DNA from: JBBRHF01 sp038223055
GTDB taxonomy: Bacteria; Actinomycetota; Actinomycetes; JACCUZ01
Length of the DNA stretch: 13,962 nucleotides
Assembly: GCA_038223055.1 (NCBI GenBank)
Contig: JBBRHF010000120.1
Location: 1 to 13,962 of the forward strand
Direction of reading: 5' to 3'
The notes beneath the pieces are model-generated. The model made no database searches. It saw only the letters and a list, made by a program, of their open reading frames with translations, and had not been told where the DNA came from. Position numbers and translations under genes: made by a program. This document shows, one piece after another, positions 1 to 6,536 of this stretch. How positions within the stretch are numbered: position 1 is the first letter of the stretch; every line of letters starts with the position of its first letter.

Positions 1-93
1 GGACAAAAATTATTTTTACTTGGTACGGATCCTGAAAAATTCTTAAGAGTAAATACAGGAACCGGAATCGCCGAATTTCCTGTTTCACTTGAA
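1..93. other. AT-rich segment, probable assembly or ligation junction
   Basis: By hand count 32 of the first 90 bases are G or C, against 61 of the next 90. Frame 1 is open through this stretch and uses codons such as TTA, AGA and AAA that are rare in the rest of the window. The peptide it would encode (beginning GQKLFLLGTDPEKF) does not resemble the part of threonine aldolase that should precede the DGAR motif. I do not recognise it. The step lies at about bases 90-103. A chimeric contig end is the simplest reading; a very recent insertion is possible but less likely. Confidence 0.6.
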
Positions 94-696
94 GTCCAGA
101 TCAAGCGGCTGCGCGAGGTCACCGCCACCGCCGGTGTGCGCATGCACTGTGACGGTGCCCGCATCTGGAACGCCCAGGTGGCGACCGGGGTGGCCCTGGC
201 GACCTACGGGGGGCTGTTCGACACGGTCAGCGTGTGCCTGTCCAAGGGGCTTGGGGCGCCGGTGGGCTCCGTTCTCGCCAGCAGTTCCTCGCGCATCGCC
301 GAGGCGCGGGTCTGGCGCAAGAGGCTGGGCGGCGGGATGCGCCAGGCCGGCATCCTCGCCGCTGCCGGGCTCTATGCGCTGGACCACAACGTCGCACGGC
401 TGGCCGAGGACCATTCCCGCGCCCGCCGGCTCGCCGAGCGGGTCGCGACCGCGGCGCCGGGCTGCGTCGACCCGGAGCAGGTGGCAACCAACATCGTGGT
501 GTTCGACGTGGCGGATGCGGGCGCGGCTGTCGCACGCGCCCGTGAGGGGGGAGTCGCCATCGGCGCGCTCGACGCCCGGCATGCGCGAGCGGTGACCCAC
601 CTCGACGTGGACGACGACGCGGTCGATCGGGCCGCGGCGATCCTGGCCCGCGTGCTGGCAGAGCAGGCCGGGGTGCGGGGCTCGGCAACGAGGTGA
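1..696 (+). CDS. Low-specificity L-threonine aldolase, 5'-truncated
   Basis: This PLP enzyme of the aspartate aminotransferase fold cleaves L-threonine or L-allo-threonine to glycine and acetaldehyde in the cytoplasm. Recognisable family sequence starts at about base 91. Visible landmarks are HCDGARIWNA (from about base 142), the PLP-lysine motif CLSKGLGAPVGS with the lysine codon at 244-246, and RLGGGMRQAGILAAAGLYAL, all closely matching the E. coli LtaE type. The C-terminal VTHLDV element is also present and the TGA is at 694-696. About the first 150 residues, including the N-terminal substrate and PLP region, are missing. The reading frame stays open to base 1, but the first ~30 codons are AT-rich and do not look like the family, so I treat them as foreign (see the junction entry). 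It ends 59 bases from the convergent DAHP synthase gene. Confidence 0.88.
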   Translation, partial: GQKLFLLGTDPEKFLRVNTGTGIAEFPVSLEVQIKRLREVTATAGVRMHCDGARIWNAQVATGVALATYGGLFDTVSVCLSKGLGAPVGSVLASSSSRIAEARVWRKRLGGGMRQAGILAAAGLYALDHNVARLAEDHSRARRLAERVATAAPGCVDPEQVATNIVVFDVADAGAAVARAREGGVAIGALDARHARAVTHLDVDDDAVDRAAAILARVLAEQAGVRGSATR

Positions 697-755
697 GGAC
701 CGTTGCGGAGATCGGGGAGGACAAGGCCAGGACTGGGGCGCCGGGATGAGCGCGC

Positions 756-1790
756 TCAGGCGGGCGTGGCGGCCCGGGCTGGGCGGCGGCCCATCAGCGG
801 CGGCAGCTGGCGCACGGCGGCGGCCAGCGACCGAAGGTCCTCGTCCACCAGGGCCTGGGGGCCGTCCACGAGCGCCTCCTCCGGGTGCGGGTGGACGTCG
901 ACGATGATGCCGTCGGCGCCGACCGCGATCGCAGCTCGAGACAGCGGCACGACGAGGTCGCGCCGTCCGCCCGAGTGCGACGGGTCGACGACGACCGGCA
1001 GGTGGCTGAGCTCGTGCACGATCGGCACGGCGCTGATGTCGAGGGTGTTGCGGGTGGACTTGTCGAAGGTTCGGATTCCTCGCTCGCACATCACGATGTC
1101 GAGGTTGCCGCGCTGAGCGATGTATTCCGCGGCCATCAGCCACTCCTCGATCGTCGAGGACATGCCGCGCTTGAGCATCACCGGACGCCGGCTCTGCCCG
1201 ACGGCCTGCAGCAGGGCGAAGTTCGCCATGTTGCGGGTGCCGACCTGCAGCATGTCGGCGTAGGACGAGACCAGCGCGACGTCATGGGCGTCGACGACCT
1301 CGGTGACGACCGGCATCCCGGTCTCCTCCCGGACCTCGGCGAGGATGCGCAGCCCGGCCTCGCCCAGCCCCTGGAAGGCATAGGGGGAGGTGCGCGGCTT
1401 GTAGGCGCCTCCGCGCAGCAGGGTGGCCCCGGCGGCCTGCGCCATCTGGGCGGCCTCGAGGGTCTGCTGTTGGGTCTCGACGGCGCACGGGCCGGCGATC
1501 AGGGTGAACGTGTCGGGTCCGATGGGCACGCCCCCGACGTACACCGTGGTCTTGTCGGGGTGATGGATGCGGCTGACCAACTTGTACGGCGAGGACACCC
1601 GGATCACCTCGGCGACCCCTGCCATGCCGCGCAGGTTGAGCCCGGAGAAGGTTTCCACGTCGCCGACCAGTCCGATGATTGTGCGCGTCACGCCACGGCT
1701 GACGAAGGCCTCGCCGCCGGACGCTTCGACGCGGGCGATGACCGCCGCGACGTCATCGGCTGCGGCGTCGGGTCTCATGACGACGACCAT
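756..1790 (-). CDS. aroF: 3-deoxy-7-phosphoheptulonate (DAHP) synthase, class I beta
   Basis: It condenses phosphoenolpyruvate and erythrose 4-phosphate to DAHP, the first step of the shikimate pathway. The 344-residue product has an N-terminal ferredoxin-like (ACT-like) regulatory domain (about 1-70), as in the Thermotoga-type enzyme, then a TIM barrel. Visible active-site motifs are AGPCAVE with metal-ligand Cys102, GGAYKPRTSPYAFQG (127-141), VGTRNMAN (183-190), MLKRGM (205-210), DPSHSGG with His272, and VDVHPHPE (298-305). I chose ATG 1790 because GGAGGA lies 6 bases upstream and the N-terminus MVVVMRPD is typical; an open frame extends further upstream but is not plausible protein. The transporter gene ends 73 bases upstream on the same strand. 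A possible TACCCT -10 box sits in that gap, so it may have its own promoter. M. tuberculosis uses the unrelated class II enzyme. Confidence 0.96.
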   Translation of the reverse strand: MVVVMRPDAAADDVAAVIARVEASGGEAFVSRGVTRTIIGLVGDVETFSGLNLRGMAGVAEVIRVSSPYKLVSRIHHPDKTTVYVGGVPIGPDTFTLIAGPCAVETQQQTLEAAQMAQAAGATLLRGGAYKPRTSPYAFQGLGEAGLRILAEVREETGMPVVTEVVDAHDVALVSSYADMLQVGTRNMANFALLQAVGQSRRPVMLKRGMSSTIEEWLMAAEYIAQRGNLDIVMCERGIRTFDKSTRNTLDISAVPIVHELSHLPVVVDPSHSGGRRDLVVPLSRAAIAVGADGIIVDVHPHPEEALVDGPQALVDEDLRSLAAAVRQLPPLMGRRPARAATPA

Positions 1791-1852
1791 GGTGATTCCT
1801 CCAGTGGGTGAGGCCCGGCGGGGCAGTCGGCAACGGGCGCTCGGTCGCGCAC

Positions 1853-1858
1853 AGGGTA
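1853..1858 (-). promoter_or_regulatory. Possible -10 box for aroF
   Basis: Read on the minus strand this is TACCCT, matching TANNNT, 62 bases before the aroF ATG in the gap after the transporter gene. No convincing -35 element is visible. Weak candidate. Confidence 0.25.
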
Positions 1859-1863
1859 GCCGC

Positions 1864-2757
1864 TCAGGGACCGGCCAGGTGCGCGACGCGGTCGTCGACC
1901 CCGTGGCGGGCGCCGAGTTCAGACAGATACATGGCCGCCAGCACCAGAGAGCCGCCCAGCACCAGGCGCAGCGTGACCGACTCACCGCCGAGGATGACCG
2001 CGAACGTCCCAGCGAAGACCGGCTCCATCGTCATGACGATCGCGGAGCGGGTCGCGGTGAGGTGCGCCTGCGCCCAGGTCTGGACGACGAGGGCCAGCGC
2101 ACCGGCCACCAGAGCGGTGTAGCCCACGCCCGCCCAGGCCGCACCATCGGGAGGGAGGGTGAGGCCACCGGGTGCGGCGGCGATCATGCAGACGACCGCG
2201 ATGGTCGCCATCTGTAGCACGGAGAGCCCGAACGCGTCGCGGCTGGTTGACCAGGCACCGAGACCGATGATGTGCAGGGCGTAGAGGGCAGCGCAGACCA
2301 GGGTGAGGGCCTCGCCACCGCCGATCGCGACCCCGCCCAGGCTCAATGCGGCCAGGCCACCGGTGGCCAGCGCGACCGCGCACCAGGCCAGGCGCCCGAC
2401 GTGCTGGTGCAGGAGCACGCCTGCGAGCAGGGGGGTCAGCACGACGTACATGCCGGTGATGAAGCCCGACACCGACGCAGAGGTCCGGTCCAGGCCCGCC
2501 GTCTGGAAGGTCTGGGCCAGGCCGTAGACCCCGCCGAGCGCGACGGCGCGCCGCCGGGCGATGGTGTCCAGCCGGGCGACGGCGGTGGGCTGGAACGCGA
2601 ACAGGGCGAGCGCCGCGATGGCGAAACGGACGGCGAGGAAGTCCGGCACCGGCATCCGCGCGACGACGTCCTTGATGAGGAAGAAGGTCGAGCCCCAGGC
2701 CACCGTGACTGCGAGCAGCCCCGCCGTCGCGAGCTTGGTCGGGGTGAACCGGTTGAT
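1864..2757 (-). CDS. DMT-superfamily (EamA) transporter, non-standard start
   Basis: This is a multi-pass inner-membrane protein of the drug/metabolite transporter superfamily, probably an exporter of small metabolites; substrate unknown. It has two EamA-type halves and about ten hydrophobic segments. The first helix contains the hallmark WGSTFFLIKD; the second half begins near GEALTLVCAALYALHIIG, and EPVFAGTFAVILGGE is the typical late motif. The only ATG, GTG or TTG in frame after the upstream kinase stop is GTG 2703, and starting there would remove most of helix 1 and has no Shine-Dalgarno. Homologous-looking sequence continues upstream as NRFTPTKLATAGLLAVTVAW. An ATC codon at 2757-2755 has GAGGAG 7 bases before it, so I place the start there, giving 297 residues. 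A point mutation or base-call error changing ATG to ATC is an alternative. It follows the kinase gene after 96 bases. Confidence 0.82.
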   Translation of the reverse strand: MNRFTPTKLATAGLLAVTVAWGSTFFLIKDVVARMPVPDFLAVRFAIAALALFAFQPTAVARLDTIARRRAVALGGVYGLAQTFQTAGLDRTSASVSGFITGMYVVLTPLLAGVLLHQHVGRLAWCAVALATGGLAALSLGGVAIGGGEALTLVCAALYALHIIGLGAWSTSRDAFGLSVLQMATIAVVCMIAAAPGGLTLPPDGAAWAGVGYTALVAGALALVVQTWAQAHLTATRSAIVMTMEPVFAGTFAVILGGESVTLRLVLGGSLVLAAMYLSELGARHGVDDRVAHLAGP

Positions 2758-2764
2758 GACGTCG

Positions 2765-2770
2765 CTCCTC
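2765..2770 (-). promoter_or_regulatory. Shine-Dalgarno deciding the transporter start
   Basis: GAGGAG on the minus strand, 7 bases before ATC 2757. There is no comparable site before the only standard start codon at 2703. This is the main reason for placing the start at a non-standard codon. Confidence 0.6.
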
Positions 2771-2853
2771 GCTGGTCGCGCTCGGTGCGTTGATCGAGCA
2801 AGGTCCGCGATTGTCGCAAAGGTCCGGCGGGGAGGTGCGCCACAGGAAGCCGG

Positions 2854-4836
2854 TCAGATTGTGCGGATCGTGATGGTGGAGCCACGGGGCGCGGTGGTGC
2901 CGCCGTTGGGGCTCTGGTCGAACACCCGGTTGAGGAATCCGGTGCCCTGCCGGCGGACCGTGAAGCCGGCGGCGTGCAGGCGGCGGAGCGCTTCGTCGAC
3001 CTTGAGATCCACCACGCTGGGCACGGGAGCCGGCGGCGGACCCTTGGACACGACGAGGCGCACCTCGGAGTTCTTGGGAGCGGTGCCGGATGAGGGCGCC
3101 TGCTTGATCACCTGACCGTCGGGGGCCTTGTCGTAGACCTGCTTTACGGCGTTGCGCAGCGGCGCGGCGTCGAGCAGGGTCTTGGCCTCCGCGAGCGTCT
3201 TGCCGACGGCGTCGGGGACCGGAACGGGCTCCACGCCCTTGCTGATGACCAGGGTCACCGCCTGGTTGCGCTTGATCCGCACGCCGATCGCGGGCTGGGT
3301 GGACACCACGGCGCCATCATTGACGTCGTCAGAGAAGGCGAAGGTCGCGACGCCCGGCGTGAGGTGGGTCGCCGTGAGTCGCCGGCTCGCCTCGGCCCGC
3401 GACTGGCCGGTCACCTCGGGCACGGCGTATCGCTCCTGGCCCTTGGAGAGCACCAGGCCCACGGTGCCGCCCGGGTGGATCCGACCGGTCGGCCCCGGGA
3501 CCGTGGTCACGACCGAGCCGGCGGGGATCTGCTCGTCGAAGACACGCCGGGAGACGCGTACGTCGAACCCCTCCGCTTGCGCCTTCGACTCCGCGGCCTG
3601 CTGCGAGAGCTTGATCAACCGGGGCGGTGAGGCGAGGGAGCCGGGGCCGGTGCCGTAGTACCAGGCGGCGGCGGACAGGGCGGCGGCCAGGAGCAGCACC
3701 ACCAGCAAGGCCCACAACCCACGCCGCCGGGGGCGTTTGCGCGGCGGCGTGCTCGGCAGTGCGCCCGTGGGTCCGGTGCGGTCGGTGCGGTCGGTGCGGT
3801 CGGTGCCGTCGGTGCCGTCGTGGCCGTCGCGGAGGCGCCTGCGCGGCTCCGTGACCGGGATCGGCACCACCAGGGTCCGGTTCGACCCGCGGTCCGCTGT
3901 CGCCGCAGCGTCGGCTGACGCGGCATCGGTGTCATCGAGGTTGGTGTCATCGAGGTTGGTGTCATCCAGGTCGAGCTCATCCTCGGACAGTGCACGACGT
4001 GCGGCGGTGACCTCGGCGAGGAACCGGCGCGCGTCCTCGGGGCGCCCGTCGGGGTCGCGGCTGGTGGCCCGGACCACCAGGGCGTCGAGCTCGCTCGCTA
4101 ACCCAGGGCGCCGGCTCGACGGCGGGGGGACGTCGTCGTGCACGTGACGGTAGGCGATCTGGATCGCGGACTCGCCCTCGTAGGGCTTGTGGCCGGTCAG
4201 CAGCTCGAACAACACGATGCCCGCGGCGTAGACGTCGGACCGCGCGTCGGCCACGCCGCGGACCACCTGCTCGGGCGCGAGGTAGGCGACGGTGCCCATC
4301 ACGACTCCGGTGGACGACGTGTGGTTGCTGGCACCGGAGACCGCCCGGGCGAGGCCGAAGTCGGCCACCTTGACCCGCCCGTCGTCGGCGAGGAGCACGT
4401 TTTCTGGCTTGACGTCGCGGTGCACGATGCCGGCGTGGTGGGCGGCACCGAGCGCGGCGAGCACCGACTCGAGAATCTCCAGCGCCTCCCGCGGCCGGAG
4501 CTGGCCGCGCTCGCGCAGGAGGTCGCGCAGGGTTCGGCCCGCGACGTACTCCATCGACAGGAAGACATGCCCGCCGTCGGCGCCCTGGTCGAACACCGCC
4601 ACCACATTGGGGTGGTTCAGGCGGGCCGCCGAGCGCGCCTCGCGGATGAACCGGAACACGAACTGCTCGTCATGTGCCAGCCCCGGATGCATGACCTTGA
4701 GCGCGACCACCCGGTCGAGGCGGCTGTCCAGCGCCCGGTAAACCGTGGCCATGCCGCCGCGGGCCAGCCGCGACTGGACGCTGTAGCGACCGTCGAGCAC
4801 GCGCCCGACCAGCGGGTCGGTCAGCGTCGTGTCCAC
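2854..4836 (-). CDS. Transmembrane Ser/Thr protein kinase with four PASTA domains
   Basis: A PknB/StkP-like eukaryotic-type kinase of 660 residues that probably senses cell-wall muropeptides or lipid II through its extracellular PASTA repeats and phosphorylates cytoplasmic targets. The kinase domain covers about 17-285: glycine loop LARGGMATVY, catalytic Lys47, HRD at 139-141, DFG at 159-161, a Thr-rich activation loop (SGASNHTSSTG) and APE at 187-189. A low-complexity linker (about 288-370) has DDTNL and TDR repeats, then a basic patch and one membrane helix (373-394). Four PASTA units follow at roughly 405-466, 470-534, 538-598 and 602-660, the first three ending in L/I-S-K-G or V-S-K-G. 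GTG 4836 fits as start because minus-strand TAGACT lies 6 bases before it (leaderless pattern). PknL, the kinase near Rv2175c in M. tuberculosis, lacks PASTA domains, so this is not a simple PknL orthologue. Confidence 0.95.
   Translation of the reverse strand: MDTTLTDPLVGRVLDGRYSVQSRLARGGMATVYRALDSRLDRVVALKVMHPGLAHDEQFVFRFIREARSAARLNHPNVVAVFDQGADGGHVFLSMEYVAGRTLRDLLRERGQLRPREALEILESVLAALGAAHHAGIVHRDVKPENVLLADDGRVKVADFGLARAVSGASNHTSSTGVVMGTVAYLAPEQVVRGVADARSDVYAAGIVLFELLTGHKPYEGESAIQIAYRHVHDDVPPPSSRRPGLASELDALVVRATSRDPDGRPEDARRFLAEVTAARRALSEDELDLDDTNLDDTNLDDTDAASADAAATADRGSNRTLVVPIPVTEPRRRLRDGHDGTDGTDRTDRTDRTGPTGALPSTPPRKRPRRRGLWALLVVLLLAAALSAAAWYYGTGPGSLASPPRLIKLSQQAAESKAQAEGFDVRVSRRVFDEQIPAGSVVTTVPGPTGRIHPGGTVGLVLSKGQERYAVPEVTGQSRAEASRRLTATHLTPGVATFAFSDDVNDGAVVSTQPAIGVRIKRNQAVTLVISKGVEPVPVPDAVGKTLAEAKTLLDAAPLRNAVKQVYDKAPDGQVIKQAPSSGTAPKNSEVRLVVSKGPPPAPVPSVVDLKVDEALRRLHAAGFTVRRQGTGFLNRVFDQSPNGGTTAPRGSTITIRTI
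3763..3828 (-). repeat. 9-bp tandem repeat in kinase linker (TDR/TDG)
   Basis: Units like GGTGCGGTC on the plus strand encode residues 337-358 of the kinase, DGT/DRT triplets repeated about six times. They lie between the kinase domain and the basic juxtamembrane patch. Such a 9-bp unit can change length without breaking the frame. Confidence 0.9.
3931..3975 (-). repeat. 15-bp tandem repeat in kinase linker (DDTNL)
   Basis: Three consecutive 15-base units, the first two identical and the third diverged, encode the acidic pentapeptide DDTNL (residues about 289-303). The repeat adds an acidic, threonine-containing stretch just after the kinase domain. The threonines could be autophosphorylation sites (inference). 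Confidence 0.92.
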
Positions 4837-4842
4837 GGCTGG

Positions 4843-4848
4843 AGTCTA
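4843..4848 (-). promoter_or_regulatory. -10 box giving a leaderless kinase mRNA
   Basis: Minus-strand TAGACT ends 6 bases before GTG 4836. This is the TANNNT-to-start spacing typical of leaderless transcripts in actinobacteria. No clear -35 and no Shine-Dalgarno are visible. Confidence 0.5.
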
Positions 4849-4878
4849 CGGCCGCAGCTCGCCCCGCCGGGGGAGCGC

Positions 4879-4899
4879 CGCGCGCGTCAGGAGCGCGCG
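4879..4899 (-). terminator. GC hairpin after the lytic transglycosylase gene, possible terminator
   Basis: A 7-bp all-GC stem (CGCGCGC at 4879-4885 with GCGCGCG at 4893-4899) and a 7-base loop lie between the transglycosylase stop and the kinase start. There is no U-tract. Alternating CG sequence is self-complementary in many registers, so this is weak. Confidence 0.25.
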
Positions 4900-5029
4900 T
4901 CAGCCGAGCGCGAACCGCCGCCTGAGCAGCCGCGCGTCAGCCGAGCGCGAAGCGCCGCCTGAGCAGCCGCGCGCGACAGCCGATGGATCAGCCGCGCGGG
5001 TCAGCCGCGCGCAAACCGCCGCTGGAGCA
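4894..5029 (-). repeat. Tandem copies of the transglycosylase 3' end
   Basis: Two adjacent 37-base units (4894-4930 and 4931-4967) differ at one base. A third, diverged copy is the end of the transglycosylase gene itself (about 4993-5029), and a partial unit lies between. On the minus strand the outer copies read LLRRRFALG-stop, compared with MLQRRFARG-stop in the gene. The stop codons are 37 and 64 bases apart, so the copies are in different frames and are not coding extensions. Confidence 0.85.
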
Positions 5030-6071
5030 TCTGCACGTTCGCGACGTAGACCTTGGTGTCGGCGAACATGCCGCGCTGGCGCACCGACGCCAGCCCCTGG
5101 TAGTAGCCCGCGATGACCCCCTTGTCGGTCGACGACGTCCGGCTGAGCACCTTGAGCAGGATGATTCCCGCGGTGACGTTGTCGTGGGCGTCGAGCAGGT
5201 TGAGCCGTCTCCCGATGACCCCGGACGCCCACGCCCCGGTCGAGGGCACGACCTGCATCGCGCCGATGGCGTTGGCGACCGAGACGCGGCGCATGCTCCA
5301 GCCTGACTCCTGCCAGCTGACCGCCAGCGCCAGGTTGGGCTCCACGCCGTTGCGCCGGGCGCTGCTCACGATGATCGACCGCATCTGGCTGGGGCTGGGC
5401 ACCCGGCTGCGCGCGAGTCGGGCGCGGTTGCGGCTCGCCGCGCGAACCACGGCCGTGGAGTAGGTGCGCCCCGCGAAGGTGTTGGCCGGACTCCTCGTCG
5501 TCGCCCCCCGGGTCACCGGCACCCGCAGGAGCTGGCCGATGCGCACCATCTTCGACGCCGGCAGGTGGTTGGCCTGGGAGATGACCGCCGTCTTCACGTG
5601 GTAGCGGTGGGCGATGCGGATCAGGCTGTCTCCGGCGACGACCCGGTAGTGGTGCACGCCGGTGCGGCTCACAGCCCGCGTCGCCCGTGTCGGCGGCACC
5701 TGGAGGGTCCCGCCTGCGTAGATGAGGCTGCCGTTGCCCTTGAGCCGGTTGACCTGCACGAGCCTGGCGACCGTCGTGTGGTAGCGCTTGGCCAACGACT
5801 CGACGTTGTCGCCGCTACGGATCGTATACGACGACCAGCCCGGCGTCCCCGCCGTCACCAGAGCGGCGAGCAGCAGGGGTACGAGCAGCGCTCGCCCGAC
5901 GCGGGCCGCCCTCGGGACGGACCTCGAGGTGTCGCCGGAGGGCGCCTGCCGGGGGAGCGGGCGAGTTGAGAGTCGGGGGAACCGGGTGACCATCAGCCGG
6001 GCAGATGGCAGCCGGAGGGAGTGCAGTCGGAGCGATTGCAGTCGGGTGGATAGCACGCGTCGGGATGACAT
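5001..6071 (-). CDS. LysM-domain lytic transglycosylase
   Basis: A predicted exported peptidoglycan-binding lytic transglycosylase (SLT, GH23 fold) of 356 residues, cleaving glycan strands in the cell wall. Numbered from ATG 6071: a basic N-terminal region with LxSLR repeats (about 6-26), a hydrophobic signal or anchor segment (61-75, ALLVPLLLAALVTAG), LysM 1 (81-126), LysM 2 (142-185), a basic linker, and the SLT domain (about 228-352). The catalytic glutamate is Glu255 in SWQESGW, followed by IGAMQVVPSTG and AGYYQG. ATG 6071 has GAGGA 10 bases upstream. ATG 5993 (MVTRFPRL) is a real alternative that would remove the repeats and give a more usual signal peptide, but it lacks an upstream site. 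The neighbouring PASTA kinase also acts at the cell wall, so the pair fits a cell-wall remodelling unit. A dyad lies about 120 bases upstream. Confidence 0.93.
   Translation of the reverse strand: MSSRRVLSTRLQSLRLHSLRLPSARLMVTRFPRLSTRPLPRQAPSGDTSRSVPRAARVGRALLVPLLLAALVTAGTPGWSSYTIRSGDNVESLAKRYHTTVARLVQVNRLKGNGSLIYAGGTLQVPPTRATRAVSRTGVHHYRVVAGDSLIRIAHRYHVKTAVISQANHLPASKMVRIGQLLRVPVTRGATTRSPANTFAGRTYSTAVVRAASRNRARLARSRVPSPSQMRSIIVSSARRNGVEPNLALAVSWQESGWSMRRVSVANAIGAMQVVPSTGAWASGVIGRRLNLLDAHDNVTAGIILLKVLSRTSSTDKGVIAGYYQGLASVRQRGMFADTKVYVANVQMLQRRFARG
6008..6067 (-). repeat. 15-bp tandem repeat at the transglycosylase N-terminus
   Basis: Four 15-base units (6008-6022, 6023-6037, 6038-6052, 6053-6067) with degenerate sequence encode VLSTR, LQSLR, LHSLR and LPSAR if translation starts at 6071. 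If it starts at 5993, the repeats belong to the 5' untranslated leader. Confidence 0.8.
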
Positions 6072-6187
6072 GGGGGTCGGATCCTCACGATGGGAAGCGG
6101 TGGCGCCGGCCTGTGGGAGACCTCGAAGGCGTTGCTGGCCCTTGAGTCTGTCGTGCTTGTAGTGGCAGTGGAATCCAGGGGGCCGTC

Positions 6188-6220
6188 GTTACCGTTTTCG
6201 TGGTACCACACAGGTGTAAC
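6188..6220. promoter_or_regulatory. Nested dyad, candidate operator
   Basis: GTTAC (6188-6192) and GTAAC (6216-6220) are inverted copies around a perfect 10-bp palindrome, GTGGTACCAC (6200-6209). Both symmetries share nearly the same centre (about 6204). It lies about 120-150 bases upstream of the transglycosylase start. GTAAC-type half-sites are described for the actinobacterial cell-wall regulator MtrA, but in a direct-repeat arrangement, so assignment to MtrA is only a guess. It could also form an RNA hairpin. Confidence 0.5.
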
Positions 6221-6259
6221 TCCTGCGATGTCATTCTCCCGAGCGGTCAGCCCTCGACA

Positions 6260-6358
6260 TCGCCCACTTTCCCCCAGCACGCCTATAGCGTTTGGCGGCC
6301 GCCCCGATGTCGCCCACATGGTGAGCGACGCTCTGTCCGACAGATGAGATTCGCCCAC
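6260..6358. repeat. Three direct copies of TCGCCCAC
   Basis: Copies are at 6260-6267, 6310-6317 and 6351-6358. The first two are preceded by GACA and GATG, so that GACATC and GATGTC flank them as inverted hexamers. Three copies of an 8-mer within 100 non-coding bases suggest protein-binding sites, but no known regulator can be named. Confidence 0.5.
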
Positions 6359-6522
6359 CTACCAAGGTCAAGGTGCGCCTCACGAGGTGGCTCGATGCGT
6401 CCGCACCCGCGAGGAAACCGGCATCCGCGACTGTTCCTCCCCGCCCGGATGTTGTAACGTCACGCGCCAATTGCCCGGCGCCAACTGACTTGGACCGCAG
6501 CCGGGTCTGAGTTCCCGAGCCA

Positions 6523-6528
6523 TAGGGT
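6523..6528 (+). promoter_or_regulatory. -10 box giving a leaderless flavoprotein mRNA
   Basis: TAGGGT lies 8 bases before GTG 6537. The same hexamer and spacing occur before the Rv2175c-like gene at 7773-7778. No Shine-Dalgarno is visible before GTG 6537. Confidence 0.5.
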
Positions 6529-6536
6529 GGCGCCTC

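Larger units (their letters stand above)
6072..6536. other. 465-bp region without a gene
   Basis: No open frame here looks like protein; the frames present have implausible composition and no family motifs. It holds the upstream regions of two divergent genes: the dyad at 6188-6220, three copies of TCGCCCAC (6260-6358), and the -10 box of the flavoprotein gene at its right end. I looked for the ydaO (c-di-AMP) riboswitch that often precedes cell-wall hydrolase genes in actinobacteria and did not find its conserved blocks. Confidence 0.6.

Noticed and set aside
747..758. 12-bp palindrome TGAGCGCGCTCA over the aroF stop as a bidirectional terminator
   Set aside because: As RNA it allows only a very short stem with a small loop and no U-tract; too weak to call.
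4138..4962. 274-codon plus-strand open frame over the kinase gene
   Set aside because: Antisense to the kinase catalytic domain; no recognisable motifs.
6072..6300. c-di-AMP (ydaO) riboswitch before the lytic transglycosylase
   Set aside because: Expected from family knowledge, but the conserved blocks of the ydaO motif are not found in the leader.
5993..6358. 121-codon minus-strand frame with Cys-containing repeats at its end
   Set aside because: The Cys pattern comes from reading the 15-bp repeat in another frame; there is no Shine-Dalgarno and no family resemblance.
6260..6358. MraZ-type binding boxes (GTGGGCG on the minus strand)
   Set aside because: MraZ sites are closely spaced direct repeats before mraZ; here spacing is 41-50 bases and no division cluster is present.
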